DNA of 64,000 bases from positions 1 through 64,000 of the forward strand of contig NZ_JADPMP010000012.1 of the NCBI RefSeq assembly GCF_015686655.1, read 5' to 3'. The notes under the pieces were generated by a model, which was not told the origin of the DNA, made no database searches, and saw only the letters and a program-made list of their open reading frames with translations. This document shows, piece by piece, positions 7,873 through 16,750 of the stretch (position 1 is the first letter of the stretch; every line of letters begins with the position of its first letter). Source of the DNA: Pontibacter sp. FD36 (GTDB lineage: Bacteria; Bacteroidota; Bacteroidia; Cytophagales; Hymenobacteraceae). The position numbers were made by a program, and so were the translations under genes.

Positions 7873-8495
7873 CTTACTTTTTTCCTTGATGAAAAAATCG
7901 AGGGCCCCTACCCCCAGTAAGCAAAAAAATCAAGACGCTCCAAACTCGCTGAACGCTCGAACAGTGGAGCGTCAAAGGGTGCACCTGGCACCAGTGTTTG
8001 CTGCGTAGGCTGCTGAGAGTTACTCCGCAATGCGTGCCAGCGGTCCGTCTAGACTATAACAGAAGCGACATGGCTTATACTTGTGAACCATTAAGGGCAG
8101 AAGTCCACATTTGAAGGCAGGGCTATTGAGTTCTTCGAAAACTATCCCCTTGAGGGGATTATAGGGGTATAAATTCGGTGCTAAATTGCCATTAGCGGAC
8201 TTATTTACGATTCATCCGCAGCCTCAACACCCCTCTGCGCTCCCCTCAAGGGGAGAATCTACTAGAACTTAACGGCCCTACCTCTTGGGAGGGGCAGGGG
8301 TGGTTTAATTCTGCAGAAACACATTATGCTTCAGCAACCCCATTGTACCTGCAAATTAATAGGTACCTAAAGTCCCCCTTGGAAGGGGGCAGGGGGATGT
8401 AATCATTCCCAAACACTTTTCCTATTTTAGGGGTAGGGGTCCTCGGAAAAAGGACGAGTTAGGAGAGGTCAATCCCCACTTAGAAGGGAGCAGTT
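7873..8495. repeat. Cluster of palindromic GC-rich intergenic repeats
   Basis: The 716-base gap 7830-8545 contains no convincing gene. It holds at least four copies of a short element with a CCCCTT/AAGGGG-type palindrome followed by a second G4 tract: 8145-8170, 8228-8255 (inverted), 8281-8303 and 8371-8396, with degenerate traces near 8425-8441 and 8471-8493. To the left lie two further hairpins: TTTTTTC/GAAAAAA (7878-7884 with 7891-7897), flanked by CTTACT...AGTAAG, and GACGCTCCA/TGGAGCGTC (7934-7942 with 7965-7973). I recall similar elements as dispersed spacer repeats in other Cytophagales, but cannot check this here. They split the last gene from the rest of the operon. Confidence 0.8.
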
Positions 8496-8545
8496 GCATT
8501 ATGCAAATGAATCCTCGCCATTCTTTATCACCTTAAATATTCTTC

Positions 8546-9721
8546 CTACTCCTTCACCCCAAACTTATACACCGTCGTTTCACTGTACTTTTCGCCGGGC
8601 CTGATAATCGTCGAAGGGAAGCTCTCCTGATTCGGGGAATCGGGGTAGTGCTGCGCTTCTAGGCAAAGGCCGGCGTAGCGGTTGTAGGTTGTGTTGTTGT
8701 GACCTGTCAGGGTGCCGTCCAGGTGATAGGCCGTGTAGAACTGAATGCCGGGCTGTGTCGTGTGTACTTCCATGACGCGGCCTGTACTTGGGTCTTCTAC
8801 AGTGGCAGCGTGTACCAGTTTATTGCCTCCATTCCTTACAGCGTAGTTCAGGTCATATCCATAGCCTTGCAGATTCTCGATGCGGTCACCCACTCGCTGC
8901 GGTGTGGTAAAATCGTAAGGCGTTCCTTTCACAGAAGCCAGCTCTCCGGTAGGTATAAGCGTTTCGTCGGTGGCCGTAAACTGATCAGCATTGATCGTGA
9001 CGATGTGGTTGAGAATGTCCTTTTCCTTGCCCGCGCTCAGGTTGAAATAGCTGTGGTTCGTCAGGTTGACTGGCGTGGCTTTGTCGGTGGTGGCTTCGTA
9101 ATCGATCTTGAGGGCGTTGAAGCCTGTCAGAGTATAAGTGACCACTACCGTTAGATTGCCCGGATAGCCTTCTTCTCCGTCTGTGCTCACGTAGGTCAAG
9201 CGTATGGCATTTTGCTTCTGCAATGGCTCTGCCTGCCATACAACTCTGTCGAATCCGGTAATGCCGCCGTGCAGGTGGTTGGGGGCGTTGTTCACAGCCA
9301 GGGTGTACTCTTCGCCATCTAAAGTGAATCTGCCTTTGGCGATGCGGTTGGCGTAGCGGCCCACAATGCCACCGAAATGCGGATCGTTGGGCACATAGCC
9401 ATCTACATTGTCAAACCCAAGCGCTACTTCACCCAGGTTGCCATCTCGATCAGGCGTTTGAATAGACGTCACGATTGCGCCATAATTGGTGATTTTCACG
9501 GTCATGCCACTGTCGTTGGTCAGGGTATAGAGCTGTACTTCCTGCCCATCGGGGGCGGTGCCGAAAGGTTCTGATTTTATTTCCATCATACTTGTCTGTT
9601 CTGTACTGTTGGTTTGCTCTGTCTGACTGTCGTTGCCCGAACAGCCCATCAGACAGGCGGTGCTCAGACTTCCGAAAAGAGTTAGCATCAGAAAGGTACG
9701 GCGGCCGTTATATTTTTGCAT
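8546..9721 (-). CDS. galM: Aldose 1-epimerase lipoprotein
   Basis: Interconverts the alpha and beta anomers of glucose, galactose or maltose released by hydrolases. The 391-residue protein has a signal sequence with Cys at 23 and 27, either of which may be the lipidation site, so it should act in the periplasm or at the membrane. Family residues are in place: NHLHGG (His151), TNHSYFNL (His223, catalytic acid position), YGYDLNYAV (Asp290) and LCLEAQHYPDSPN (Glu355, base). It follows the GH13 amylase with 21 bases between and probably shares its transcript. In a Sus-type locus it speeds uptake of the anomer favoured by the inner-membrane transporter. Confidence 0.92.
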   Translation of the reverse strand: MQKYNGRRTFLMLTLFGSLSTACLMGCSGNDSQTEQTNSTEQTSMMEIKSEPFGTAPDGQEVQLYTLTNDSGMTVKITNYGAIVTSIQTPDRDGNLGEVALGFDNVDGYVPNDPHFGGIVGRYANRIAKGRFTLDGEEYTLAVNNAPNHLHGGITGFDRVVWQAEPLQKQNAIRLTYVSTDGEEGYPGNLTVVVTYTLTGFNALKIDYEATTDKATPVNLTNHSYFNLSAGKEKDILNHIVTINADQFTATDETLIPTGELASVKGTPYDFTTPQRVGDRIENLQGYGYDLNYAVRNGGNKLVHAATVEDPSTGRVMEVHTTQPGIQFYTAYHLDGTLTGHNNTTYNRYAGLCLEAQHYPDSPNQESFPSTIIRPGEKYSETTVYKFGVKE

Positions 9722-9742
9722 ATTCTTTTTGCTGTTCGTCTT

Positions 9743-11317
9743 TTATTTGCTGAGAATGATAGAGCTATAAGCAGGCAGTTGTACTGTGCTGCCATTTAAT
9801 TTCGCAGCATTGTGCTGATGTACCATTTTACTATGCTCCTGCAGACTGGCGGGTAGGGTAACACTCGTGGTTTTATCGGATAGGTTGTGCAGTACGAGCA
9901 GCGACTCATCGGGCATGGTACGGATAAACGCGCTCACGGCCCGGTTGTTCAGGCTCACCGGCTCCAGGTCGCCATGTGTGAGTGCTTTGCTGCTGTTGCG
10001 CAACTGGATGTAGGCTTTGTAGTGGTTCAGGAGCGAGTTTGGATCCTGCGCCTGCTGCGCCATTGGCCTAACGTTCTGCTCAGTGCTGTACTCGGGCGTC
10101 ACCCAGGAAGCGCGGCAATCGTCGTTTGCTTTTGTGTCCCACAGGAACGGCTCCCGTATCTGCTCATCCGGCTTCTTGCCCTGCATCCCGATCTCCTCAC
10201 CATAGTACACATAAGGAGCGCCCGGCAATGTAAATAGCAATGCAGCCGCTACCTTGGCTTTGTTCAGGTCACCGTTCACCTCACTCATAATGCGGTTCTG
10301 ATCGTGGTTGCTCAGGATGGTAGCGTCTACAAAATTCGGATTCACCTGCTGATAGGTGTTGATGATGCGGTCATGGTGGATCGCCAGCGAGTCGCCGTTT
10401 CCTGTTTTCAGGGCGTCAAGTATTTTCCAGCTCATCTCGAAGTTGAAGAGAGCGGGAAGGCCTTTGGTATAAGGAGCCACGACATCAGCCTCGGCCCATA
10501 CCTCACCTACCAGGTATACATCCGGTTTCACTTTCTGCATCTCGGCTCTGAACTCCTCCCAGAAAGCGTGATTATCGGCCGGTCTGTCATCCGGGAAAAT
10601 GTGGCGCGCCGCATCGAGTCGGAAGCCATCCACACCCACTTCCTCCAGCCAGTAGCGACCGATCTTATACACTTCCTGGCGCACCTTCGGATTGTCGAAA
10701 TTGAGGTCAGGCATACCACCCCAGAAGTAACCAAAGTATTTGTAATCGCTGCCTTTCACCTCATGCCACTGGTGCACGTTGTGCGAGTCATCGCCAGTGG
10801 TTTTGCCCTCGCCTTTGGTCTGCGGATCGTCTTTGTGCGCCCATACATAGTAGTCGCGGTAAGGACTGTTCTCGTCCTTGGCAGACTCTACAAACCAGGG
10901 ATGCTGATTGCTCGAGTGGTTCACCACAAAGTCAATTACGACCTTAATGTTGCGCTTGTGCGCCTCCTCCAGAAAGGTTTTGAAATCTTCCATGGTCCCG
11001 TAATCGGGGTGAATGCCAGTATAGTCGGTTACGTCGTATTTGTGGTAGGTAGGCGATGGACTCATCGGCATCAGCCAAATGCCTTCTATACCTAGCTCAG
11101 CCAGATAATCTAGTTTGGAAGTCATGCCTTTGATATCGCCGATGCCGTCGTTGTCCGAGTCGCAGAAGGACTGCACAAAGATTTCGTAGCTCACACCATG
11201 AGGCCATTCATTGGCAGTAGCAACAGGCTGACTATCCGGTTGGTTTGTCGAGCTGCAGCCCGTCGCCAGGTATAGCGCAGGTATAAGCAGCAGGTGATGC
11301 AGGTTTAGTTTTTTCAT
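9743..11317 (-). CDS. GH13 alpha-amylase lipoprotein
   Basis: Hydrolyses internal alpha-1,4 bonds of starch, maltodextrin or glycogen. The 524-residue protein has a lipobox LATGC (Cys21) and the full GH13 set: region I VIDFVVNH (His134), region II GFRLDAARH with the nucleophile Asp235, region III VGEVWAE with the acid/base Glu272, and region IV LSNHDQNR with Asp339. GEEIGMQG and a C-terminal beta domain follow. It resembles the surface amylases (SusG-like) and neopullulanase-type enzymes of Bacteroidota. The gene lies 64 bases after GH31 and 21 before galM in the leftward operon. Exact product size and whether it cleaves pullulan cannot be read from sequence. Confidence 0.93.
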   Translation of the reverse strand: MKKLNLHHLLLIPALYLATGCSSTNQPDSQPVATANEWPHGVSYEIFVQSFCDSDNDGIGDIKGMTSKLDYLAELGIEGIWLMPMSPSPTYHKYDVTDYTGIHPDYGTMEDFKTFLEEAHKRNIKVVIDFVVNHSSNQHPWFVESAKDENSPYRDYYVWAHKDDPQTKGEGKTTGDDSHNVHQWHEVKGSDYKYFGYFWGGMPDLNFDNPKVRQEVYKIGRYWLEEVGVDGFRLDAARHIFPDDRPADNHAFWEEFRAEMQKVKPDVYLVGEVWAEADVVAPYTKGLPALFNFEMSWKILDALKTGNGDSLAIHHDRIINTYQQVNPNFVDATILSNHDQNRIMSEVNGDLNKAKVAAALLFTLPGAPYVYYGEEIGMQGKKPDEQIREPFLWDTKANDDCRASWVTPEYSTEQNVRPMAQQAQDPNSLLNHYKAYIQLRNSSKALTHGDLEPVSLNNRAVSAFIRTMPDESLLVLHNLSDKTTSVTLPASLQEHSKMVHQHNAAKLNGSTVQLPAYSSIILSK

Positions 11318-11381
11318 GGTTGTTTGTTTTGAGGTAGAAAAAGGCCTCCACAGAACCGAGATGCTGAGGAGGCCAAATCAA

Positions 11382-13850
11382 TTAAAAGCCGACTGTAAAT
11401 CTCCCGTTATCATTCCGCACCACCATGCTGCGTACACCATACCCAATTCTTGGATTAGCAGTACCCTGCGGATCGAAGCGGGAAACCGGGTCGATGAACG
11501 AAGCAAAGTCTTCCTGCACCGTGGCACGCTTGCCGTTGAACTGGAATCTGGTCTTCGCATCGAAGCCATGCAGCATCACCTTCACGTGGTTGAACTTGGT
11601 TTTGAAATTTCCTTCCACATCGCCAAAGGTGATAGTCTTGCGGCGCGGATCGTAGGTGATGGTGCGTTTGTAAAAAGCACCTTTCTGGTAGTCGTAGCTC
11701 TCGCCGTCGTCTTCATAGTACACAAAGCTGTTGGCCACATCGCCGCGATACACATGTATGGTCAGGGTGTCGGTCGGGGTTTCGCCCATGTGCTGCACCA
11801 GCGACTGCATCGGGATGATGCTGCTTTCCTTCACATAGATCGGCAGTTTGTTGTACTGCACCCCGATCATCTCCTCTCGGTTGCCCTGCTTCACTTCGCC
11901 TGTCCAGAGGTCGTACCACTTACCGCGCGGGAAGTATACCTTGCCATAGTTCTTCGTGCTCTCAAACGGCATGATCAGGAAGGCTTTCCCGAACTGGTAC
12001 TGCGATTCAAACTCACCGTTGTATACCTGCGGATCATGGGTATAGTCAATGGCCAACGTGCGCATCAGCGGCTGTCCGGACTGCGTAGATTCGTACATGT
12101 TGGAGTAGATGTACGGCATCAGGCGGTAGCGCAGGCTAATGAAGTTACGGGCAATCTCGGTTACCTCTTCGCCAAAAGCCCAGGGTTCGGCAGAGCGGGT
12201 GTTCACGCCGGTGTGGTTACGGAAGTAAGGGGTGAAGGCACCTAACTGAATCCAGCGGGCAAACAGACCAACCGGTGCATTGCCGGTAAAGCCACCAATA
12301 TCCATGGCTGAGAAAGAAACGCCAGTTACACCGAGGCTGTTAAGCAGGCGTATACCTAGCAGCATGTGGCTGTCTTCGGCGCGATTGTCGCCTGTCCAGA
12401 TGGCTGAGTAGCGTTGCGAACCCGAGTAGCCGGCACGTGACAGAATAAACGGACGCTTGTTGGGCATGTGCTGGCGGGCACCTTCGTAGCTGGCGCGGGC
12501 CATTTGCAGGCCGTATACGTTGCGACCTTCTTTGTGTGTGGTGATGTTGCCCTCAAAATTGAAGAGCACATTGTTAGGCATTTTCTGACCCCAGGTGGCG
12601 ATCTCGTTCATGTCGTTCCAGAAACCATCCACATTGGTGTCGGCAAAGAACTTAATCTCCTTTTTCCACCACTCACGGCCTTTTTCGCCCGTGAAATCCG
12701 GGAAGTGCGTCCAGCCTGGCCATACCTCGCCGGCATAGTATTTTCCGTCCGGGTACTTCAGGAATACATCCTCTTTCACGCCACGTTCATAAGCACCGTA
12801 GCCTTCTTCGATCTTAATGCCCGGGTCCACGATCACAGTCGTTCTAAAGCCCATATCCTTGAGCTTTTTGTTCATAGCAGCAGGATCAGGAAAGCGTGAC
12901 TTATCCCAGGTGAAAAGCTTGTAGGCATCCATGTAGTGAATATCCAGTGTGATGCCGTCGGCAGGTATACGCTTCTCGCGCAGGGTCTGGGCGATGCGGA
13001 AAACCTCCGTTTCCGGGTAGTAGGAGTAGCGGTTTTGCTGGTAGCCTAAGCTCCAAAGCGGCGGCAGCTCCATGCGGCCGGTCAGGAAGGTATAGCTACC
13101 AATGATGTCGGCCAATTTGGTGTGGTAAAAGAAGTAATAATCCATCTCGCCACCCTGCGCTCCAAAAGAAGAGAAGCGGTCGTTGCTGGCACCGAAGTTG
13201 AAATCACTCTGGTAACTGTTGTCGAAGAAAATGCCGTAGTTGAGACCGTTGTGAATGCCGATGTAAAAAGGGAAAGTGGTGTACAGCGGGTCCTGATTAG
13301 TGGTGTAAGCGTAGGCATCGGTGTTCCAGTTGGTATAGCCGCTGCCACGTCTGTCAAGGCCGCCGGTTTTCTCACCTAATCCGATGAAGCGCTCACCCTT
13401 CTGCATCTTTTTGTAGGTGGTCACTTCCTCTCCAATCCACGACGTAGTCAGTCCTTCTTCGTCCTGGTTGATCACCTTGCCGTCGCGGGTCAGGAAAGCT
13501 ACCGAGAACGGGTTCTTGGTGATGCGGGCCTGCAGCGAGTCAGTCACGATCGACACTTCTTTATCGTTCTGCGTGATGTTCACTTTGGTTTGCTGCGGCT
13601 GCGTGACCACGGCATAGGAAAAGTCTTTGCCAAGTGGCTGCTTGTCCATGCGCACACGCACCACGGTTGGGGTATAGACCGTCACTTCCACGTGGTTGTT
13701 ACGGTCGGTGGTCAGATTTACTTTCTGACCGGAGATGCTGACATTGTTCACGGAGCCGACTTCTCTGATCGGGCTGTTCTGCGCCTGAGATGGCAGGTAC
13801 AGCACTGAAGTCAGCAGGAGGGAGGCTAGTGCTTTGTAGAAAATCTTCAT
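11382..13850 (-). CDS. GH31 alpha-glucosidase
   Basis: Releases glucose from the non-reducing ends of alpha-glucans and maltooligosaccharides. The ATG at 13850 gives a proper signal peptide (MKIFYKALAS...QAQ) and an 822-residue exported protein; the longer frame needs a TTG. The N-terminal beta-sandwich spans about 25-230, including ERFIGLGEKTGGLDRRG. The catalytic barrel carries the nucleophile in DGFWNDMNE (Asp413) and the acid/base in IWTGDNRAED (Asp488). C-terminal beta domains follow. The closest style is the SusB-neighbour GH31 enzymes of starch loci, though xylosidase and sulfoquinovosidase members share the motif. A hairpin at 13899-13933 separates it from the SusE-like gene and may lower its expression relative to susCDE. 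Confidence 0.92.
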   Translation of the reverse strand: MKIFYKALASLLLTSVLYLPSQAQNSPIREVGSVNNVSISGQKVNLTTDRNNHVEVTVYTPTVVRVRMDKQPLGKDFSYAVVTQPQQTKVNITQNDKEVSIVTDSLQARITKNPFSVAFLTRDGKVINQDEEGLTTSWIGEEVTTYKKMQKGERFIGLGEKTGGLDRRGSGYTNWNTDAYAYTTNQDPLYTTFPFYIGIHNGLNYGIFFDNSYQSDFNFGASNDRFSSFGAQGGEMDYYFFYHTKLADIIGSYTFLTGRMELPPLWSLGYQQNRYSYYPETEVFRIAQTLREKRIPADGITLDIHYMDAYKLFTWDKSRFPDPAAMNKKLKDMGFRTTVIVDPGIKIEEGYGAYERGVKEDVFLKYPDGKYYAGEVWPGWTHFPDFTGEKGREWWKKEIKFFADTNVDGFWNDMNEIATWGQKMPNNVLFNFEGNITTHKEGRNVYGLQMARASYEGARQHMPNKRPFILSRAGYSGSQRYSAIWTGDNRAEDSHMLLGIRLLNSLGVTGVSFSAMDIGGFTGNAPVGLFARWIQLGAFTPYFRNHTGVNTRSAEPWAFGEEVTEIARNFISLRYRLMPYIYSNMYESTQSGQPLMRTLAIDYTHDPQVYNGEFESQYQFGKAFLIMPFESTKNYGKVYFPRGKWYDLWTGEVKQGNREEMIGVQYNKLPIYVKESSIIPMQSLVQHMGETPTDTLTIHVYRGDVANSFVYYEDDGESYDYQKGAFYKRTITYDPRRKTITFGDVEGNFKTKFNHVKVMLHGFDAKTRFQFNGKRATVQEDFASFIDPVSRFDPQGTANPRIGYGVRSMVVRNDNGRFTVGF

Positions 13851-13898
13851 GGAGGGAGATTTTTGCTGAAAGGTTGAAAACAAAAGGTCTGTATATAA

Positions 13899-13933
13899 CA
13901 AACCCGGCCAAGCGGAGTAGCCTGCCGGGTTTG
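13899..13933 (-). terminator. Intercistronic hairpin between SusE-like gene and GH31
   Basis: A 10-bp perfect stem pairs 13899-13908 with 13924-13933. On the minus strand it is followed only by GTTATATAC, so it is a weak terminator or an mRNA-stability hairpin. It could set lower expression of the enzymes than of the binding and transport proteins. Confidence 0.55.
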
Positions 13934-13997
13934 CTTAGTTTAAAGGTGCAGTTCGCAGCAGTATGCTTTGGTTAAGTCTGTGCGCGAGCTTCGCATC

Positions 13998-15038
13998 TTA
14001 AAGCTTGATCAAGGAGTAGGTATAGTTACCCGGATTAGCCAGATTCAAAACTACTTCATACTGTCCGGCCTCTTCCACCTGAATGTTGGCTCCGCCATAC
14101 TCCAGACTGGCGTCGGCATTGTCATCACCAAAGTTGATGTCCCAGGCGTCATTGGCTCTGAACTTGATCTCACCCACTGAGAGGTTAAGCGTGGCTTTCC
14201 ATACCTGCTCGGTAGCATCGTAGGTCATGTTCTGGTCATTATCCCAGCTGCCGGTCGCGTCACCTATTACACCCCATGTTGTACGGATGGCTTCCCAGGT
14301 CATCTGGTTAGTGTTTGCCTTAAGCAAATAATAGCCTGTGCCGTTCACAACTAAATTGTCTCCTTTTTCTGTCAGCGTGCCTTTGTTGCCGCTGCTGGTT
14401 CCTCCAAAGTCATTGTCCCAGTTAGGCTCCGGCGTAAACTTGAAGTTTGTCTCCGTCTCCGGGAAGTTCACAAACCCTTCATACACACCGTTATCATTCA
14501 CAGACGATACCTTTGGTGCCTCGCCTGGGTTCCAGCCCTGATGACTGCCCGGCACCCAAAGCGACACGTACTCGATGATGTCGAGGAACGGGGTTACGTT
14601 GAAAGAAATTACGTTAGAATAAGCCGGTGTTACACTCTCTGCCACAGAAGATCGGACACGTGCCTGTATAGTGCCTTCGTTGTTTGGTGCCAGACCCAGC
14701 TGCGTGGCCAGGGTGTTCAGCTCCGCTACGGTCAAGGTTCTGCTTGTCGTACCTGGTGTTGCTTCTATTTCTCTGGCAGCCTCAAAGTCACCGCCTTCTG
14801 CAATAAACTGCAGGGTATAGGTAACAGCTGCCTGGTAGCCGTAATCAGCGGCTGTCCAGTTCATGGTAATCGCATCTTCCCCCTTTGTTTCTGCTGTCAG
14901 CTCCACGCTGCTTTCAGTGGCAGCAAGGGTAGGGACAGCACCAGGGCGCAGTACCAGCCGCTCTTCGTCTTTCTCGCAAGAGAACAGCACCAGCGACATA
15001 AGGCACAGGGTAAATAATTTATTTATCGCGCTTTTCAT
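13998..15038 (-). CDS. SusE-like glycan-binding lipoprotein
   Basis: A 346-residue surface lipoprotein (lipobox LVLFSC, Cys21) that should bind alpha-glucan at the outer membrane. The ATG at 15038 replaces a TTG start five codons earlier. Residues about 30-155 match the SusE N-terminal domain, with the TMNWTAADYGYQAAVTYTLQF pattern. Two repeated starch-binding modules of the SusE/SusF type follow, with VSLWVPGSHQGWNPGEAP near 165 and WGVIGDATGSWDNDQNM near 260; the conserved Trp residues in both are likely sugar contacts. It is directly downstream of susD. The locus has one such protein rather than the SusE plus SusF pair of Bacteroides thetaiotaomicron. Confidence 0.88.
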   Translation of the reverse strand: MKSAINKLFTLCLMSLVLFSCEKDEERLVLRPGAVPTLAATESSVELTAETKGEDAITMNWTAADYGYQAAVTYTLQFIAEGGDFEAAREIEATPGTTSRTLTVAELNTLATQLGLAPNNEGTIQARVRSSVAESVTPAYSNVISFNVTPFLDIIEYVSLWVPGSHQGWNPGEAPKVSSVNDNGVYEGFVNFPETETNFKFTPEPNWDNDFGGTSSGNKGTLTEKGDNLVVNGTGYYLLKANTNQMTWEAIRTTWGVIGDATGSWDNDQNMTYDATEQVWKATLNLSVGEIKFRANDAWDINFGDDNADASLEYGGANIQVEEAGQYEVVLNLANPGNYTYSLIKL

Positions 15039-15069
15039 ATTTGATGATTTCAAAATGTGATGTATCTAT

Positions 15070-15103
15070 CCGGAAGCTGACCGCAGTAGAGATCAGCTTC
15101 CGG
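15070..15103 (-). other. Intercistronic hairpin between susD and the SusE-like gene
   Basis: A perfect 11-bp stem (15070-15080 with 15093-15103) with a 12-base loop. No T run follows on the minus strand, so it is more likely an mRNA stabiliser or processing site than a terminator. Confidence 0.5.
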
Positions 15104-15113
15104 TCTGTTCAGA

Positions 15114-16739
15114 TTATCGTGTATAGCCCGGGTTTTGTGTCAGGTTCGGGTTGGCGGTCAGGTCCGTGCTTGGGATTGGGTACAGTCTGCGGAATTCCTC
15201 CACGCCTCTGCCCTCCGGAACGGCACCTTTCCATGGCCACACATAAGTAGCAGAAGTGAATCTGTTGAAGCGGATCAGGTCTGTTCTGCGGTGACCTTCC
15301 CATTTCAGTTCACGGGCACGCTCGTTGATAATGAAGTCCAGCGTTAACTGTCCCTGGCTGATTGCACCACCATTGCCTCTCACATTGCCAGCTGCATCGG
15401 TATAAGCACGACGGCGCAGTTGGTTCACGTAGTCCAGCGCATCAGCAGCAGATCCGCCACCGCCACGCAGTACAGCCTCAGCATACATCAGGTATACATC
15501 TGCCAGACGGAACATCGGGAAGTCTGTATCCGGGTGGTTGCCGCTTGGGTCAGAACCTGCCTGGCCAGCTCTGTTCACGTTTTTGAATTTCGTGATCGGG
15601 TAGCCGTCAGTGAAAGTGAAAATGTCAGCGATCTCCAGGTTCTGTCCATCGGTATGGAACATGGCACGCTCATCCGGTGTGGCATTGGTGCTCGGGAAAA
15701 GCTCCACAATATTCTTAGTAGTGCGCAGACCGCCCCAGCCGCCGTTGATACCAAATGCAGCTGCGTTCATGTTGCCGCCCACTGGTGCGTGTACCAGGTA
15801 GGTCATACCGCCCCATGTCGTAGTGCGCAGACCGTCAAACGTGATCGGGAAAATGATCTCACTTGAGGTATTATTATCGGCCAGGAACAGGTGGTTATAC
15901 TCTGCCTCCAATTGGTAACGTCCCGAATCAATCACGCGGCGGGAGTAGGTTACGGCATCGGCATAGCGGCCCTGGCCGGTGTATACCTCTGCATTCAGGT
16001 ATAGCTTTGAAAGCAGCGTCCAGGCAGCGGCTTTGTCGGCTCTGCCGTATTCAAATCCGGGTTCGCCCAGTTCACTTTCTATGGCCAGCAGTTCGCTCTC
16101 CACATAGCTGAACAGATCGGCACGCGTGGTCTGCTCCGGGAAGAAAGAGCCTACGCGGTCCTGCTCTGTCACGAAAGGCACGTTGCCATACAGGTCAAGC
16201 GCATGCCAGTAGCTCAGGGCGCGCAGGAAGCGGGCCTCAGCACGGTAGCGTCTCGCTTCCTCAAGGTTAGCGCCCGTGATGCCACGCTCGCTCAACTGGG
16301 CATCCTGCGTTTCGCGGATGAACTCGTTTGTAAGCGATACCTGGTAGAAGATACGGTTATAAAGCGCACGCAGGAATTCGTTGGCAGGTGTCCAGTCCAT
16401 ATCATGGAGGTCACGCAGGTTGCCGTCGTTCCAGGCGATGATCGCCTCGTCAGTCGACAGTTCCTGTGCCTGCCAGTACTGACGCAGGTAGTTCGAGAAG
16501 CCCTCGTCGATACCGCTGATGTCAGGCCGGCCGGCAGGACCCTGCTGGCCTGTTACAGCATAACCGGCGTACATTTTAGCCAGGATGCTCTTGTAGTTAG
16601 CGAAGTCTCGGTACACGTTGGCCGACACTACATCGTACTTTGGCTCTATGTCCAGACTGTGGTCGCAGGAAGCAGCTGACAGGGAAAGGACGCCTGCCAG
16701 TGCTATGTTTCTTATGTTTCTGAAATTCAGAGTTTTCAT
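15114..16739 (-). CDS. susD: SusD-family starch-binding outer-membrane lipoprotein
   Basis: Forms the lid of the SusC transporter and binds glycan at the cell surface. The 541-residue protein has a lipobox SAASC (Cys25). Family features include EARRYRAEARFLRALSYWHALDLYGNVPFVTE near residue 160, DKAAAWTLLSKLYLNAEVYTG near 235, FPMFRLADVYLMYAEA near 400, and the C-terminal NERARELKWEGHRRTDLIRF followed by YPIPSTDLTANPNLTQNPGY, a hallmark ending. It lies 12 bases after susC and is certainly cotranscribed with it. Confidence 0.97.
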   Translation of the reverse strand: MKTLNFRNIRNIALAGVLSLSAASCDHSLDIEPKYDVVSANVYRDFANYKSILAKMYAGYAVTGQQGPAGRPDISGIDEGFSNYLRQYWQAQELSTDEAIIAWNDGNLRDLHDMDWTPANEFLRALYNRIFYQVSLTNEFIRETQDAQLSERGITGANLEEARRYRAEARFLRALSYWHALDLYGNVPFVTEQDRVGSFFPEQTTRADLFSYVESELLAIESELGEPGFEYGRADKAAAWTLLSKLYLNAEVYTGQGRYADAVTYSRRVIDSGRYQLEAEYNHLFLADNNTSSEIIFPITFDGLRTTTWGGMTYLVHAPVGGNMNAAAFGINGGWGGLRTTKNIVELFPSTNATPDERAMFHTDGQNLEIADIFTFTDGYPITKFKNVNRAGQAGSDPSGNHPDTDFPMFRLADVYLMYAEAVLRGGGGSAADALDYVNQLRRRAYTDAAGNVRGNGGAISQGQLTLDFIINERARELKWEGHRRTDLIRFNRFTSATYVWPWKGAVPEGRGVEEFRRLYPIPSTDLTANPNLTQNPGYTR

Positions 16740-16750
16740 GGTTGGATGAA

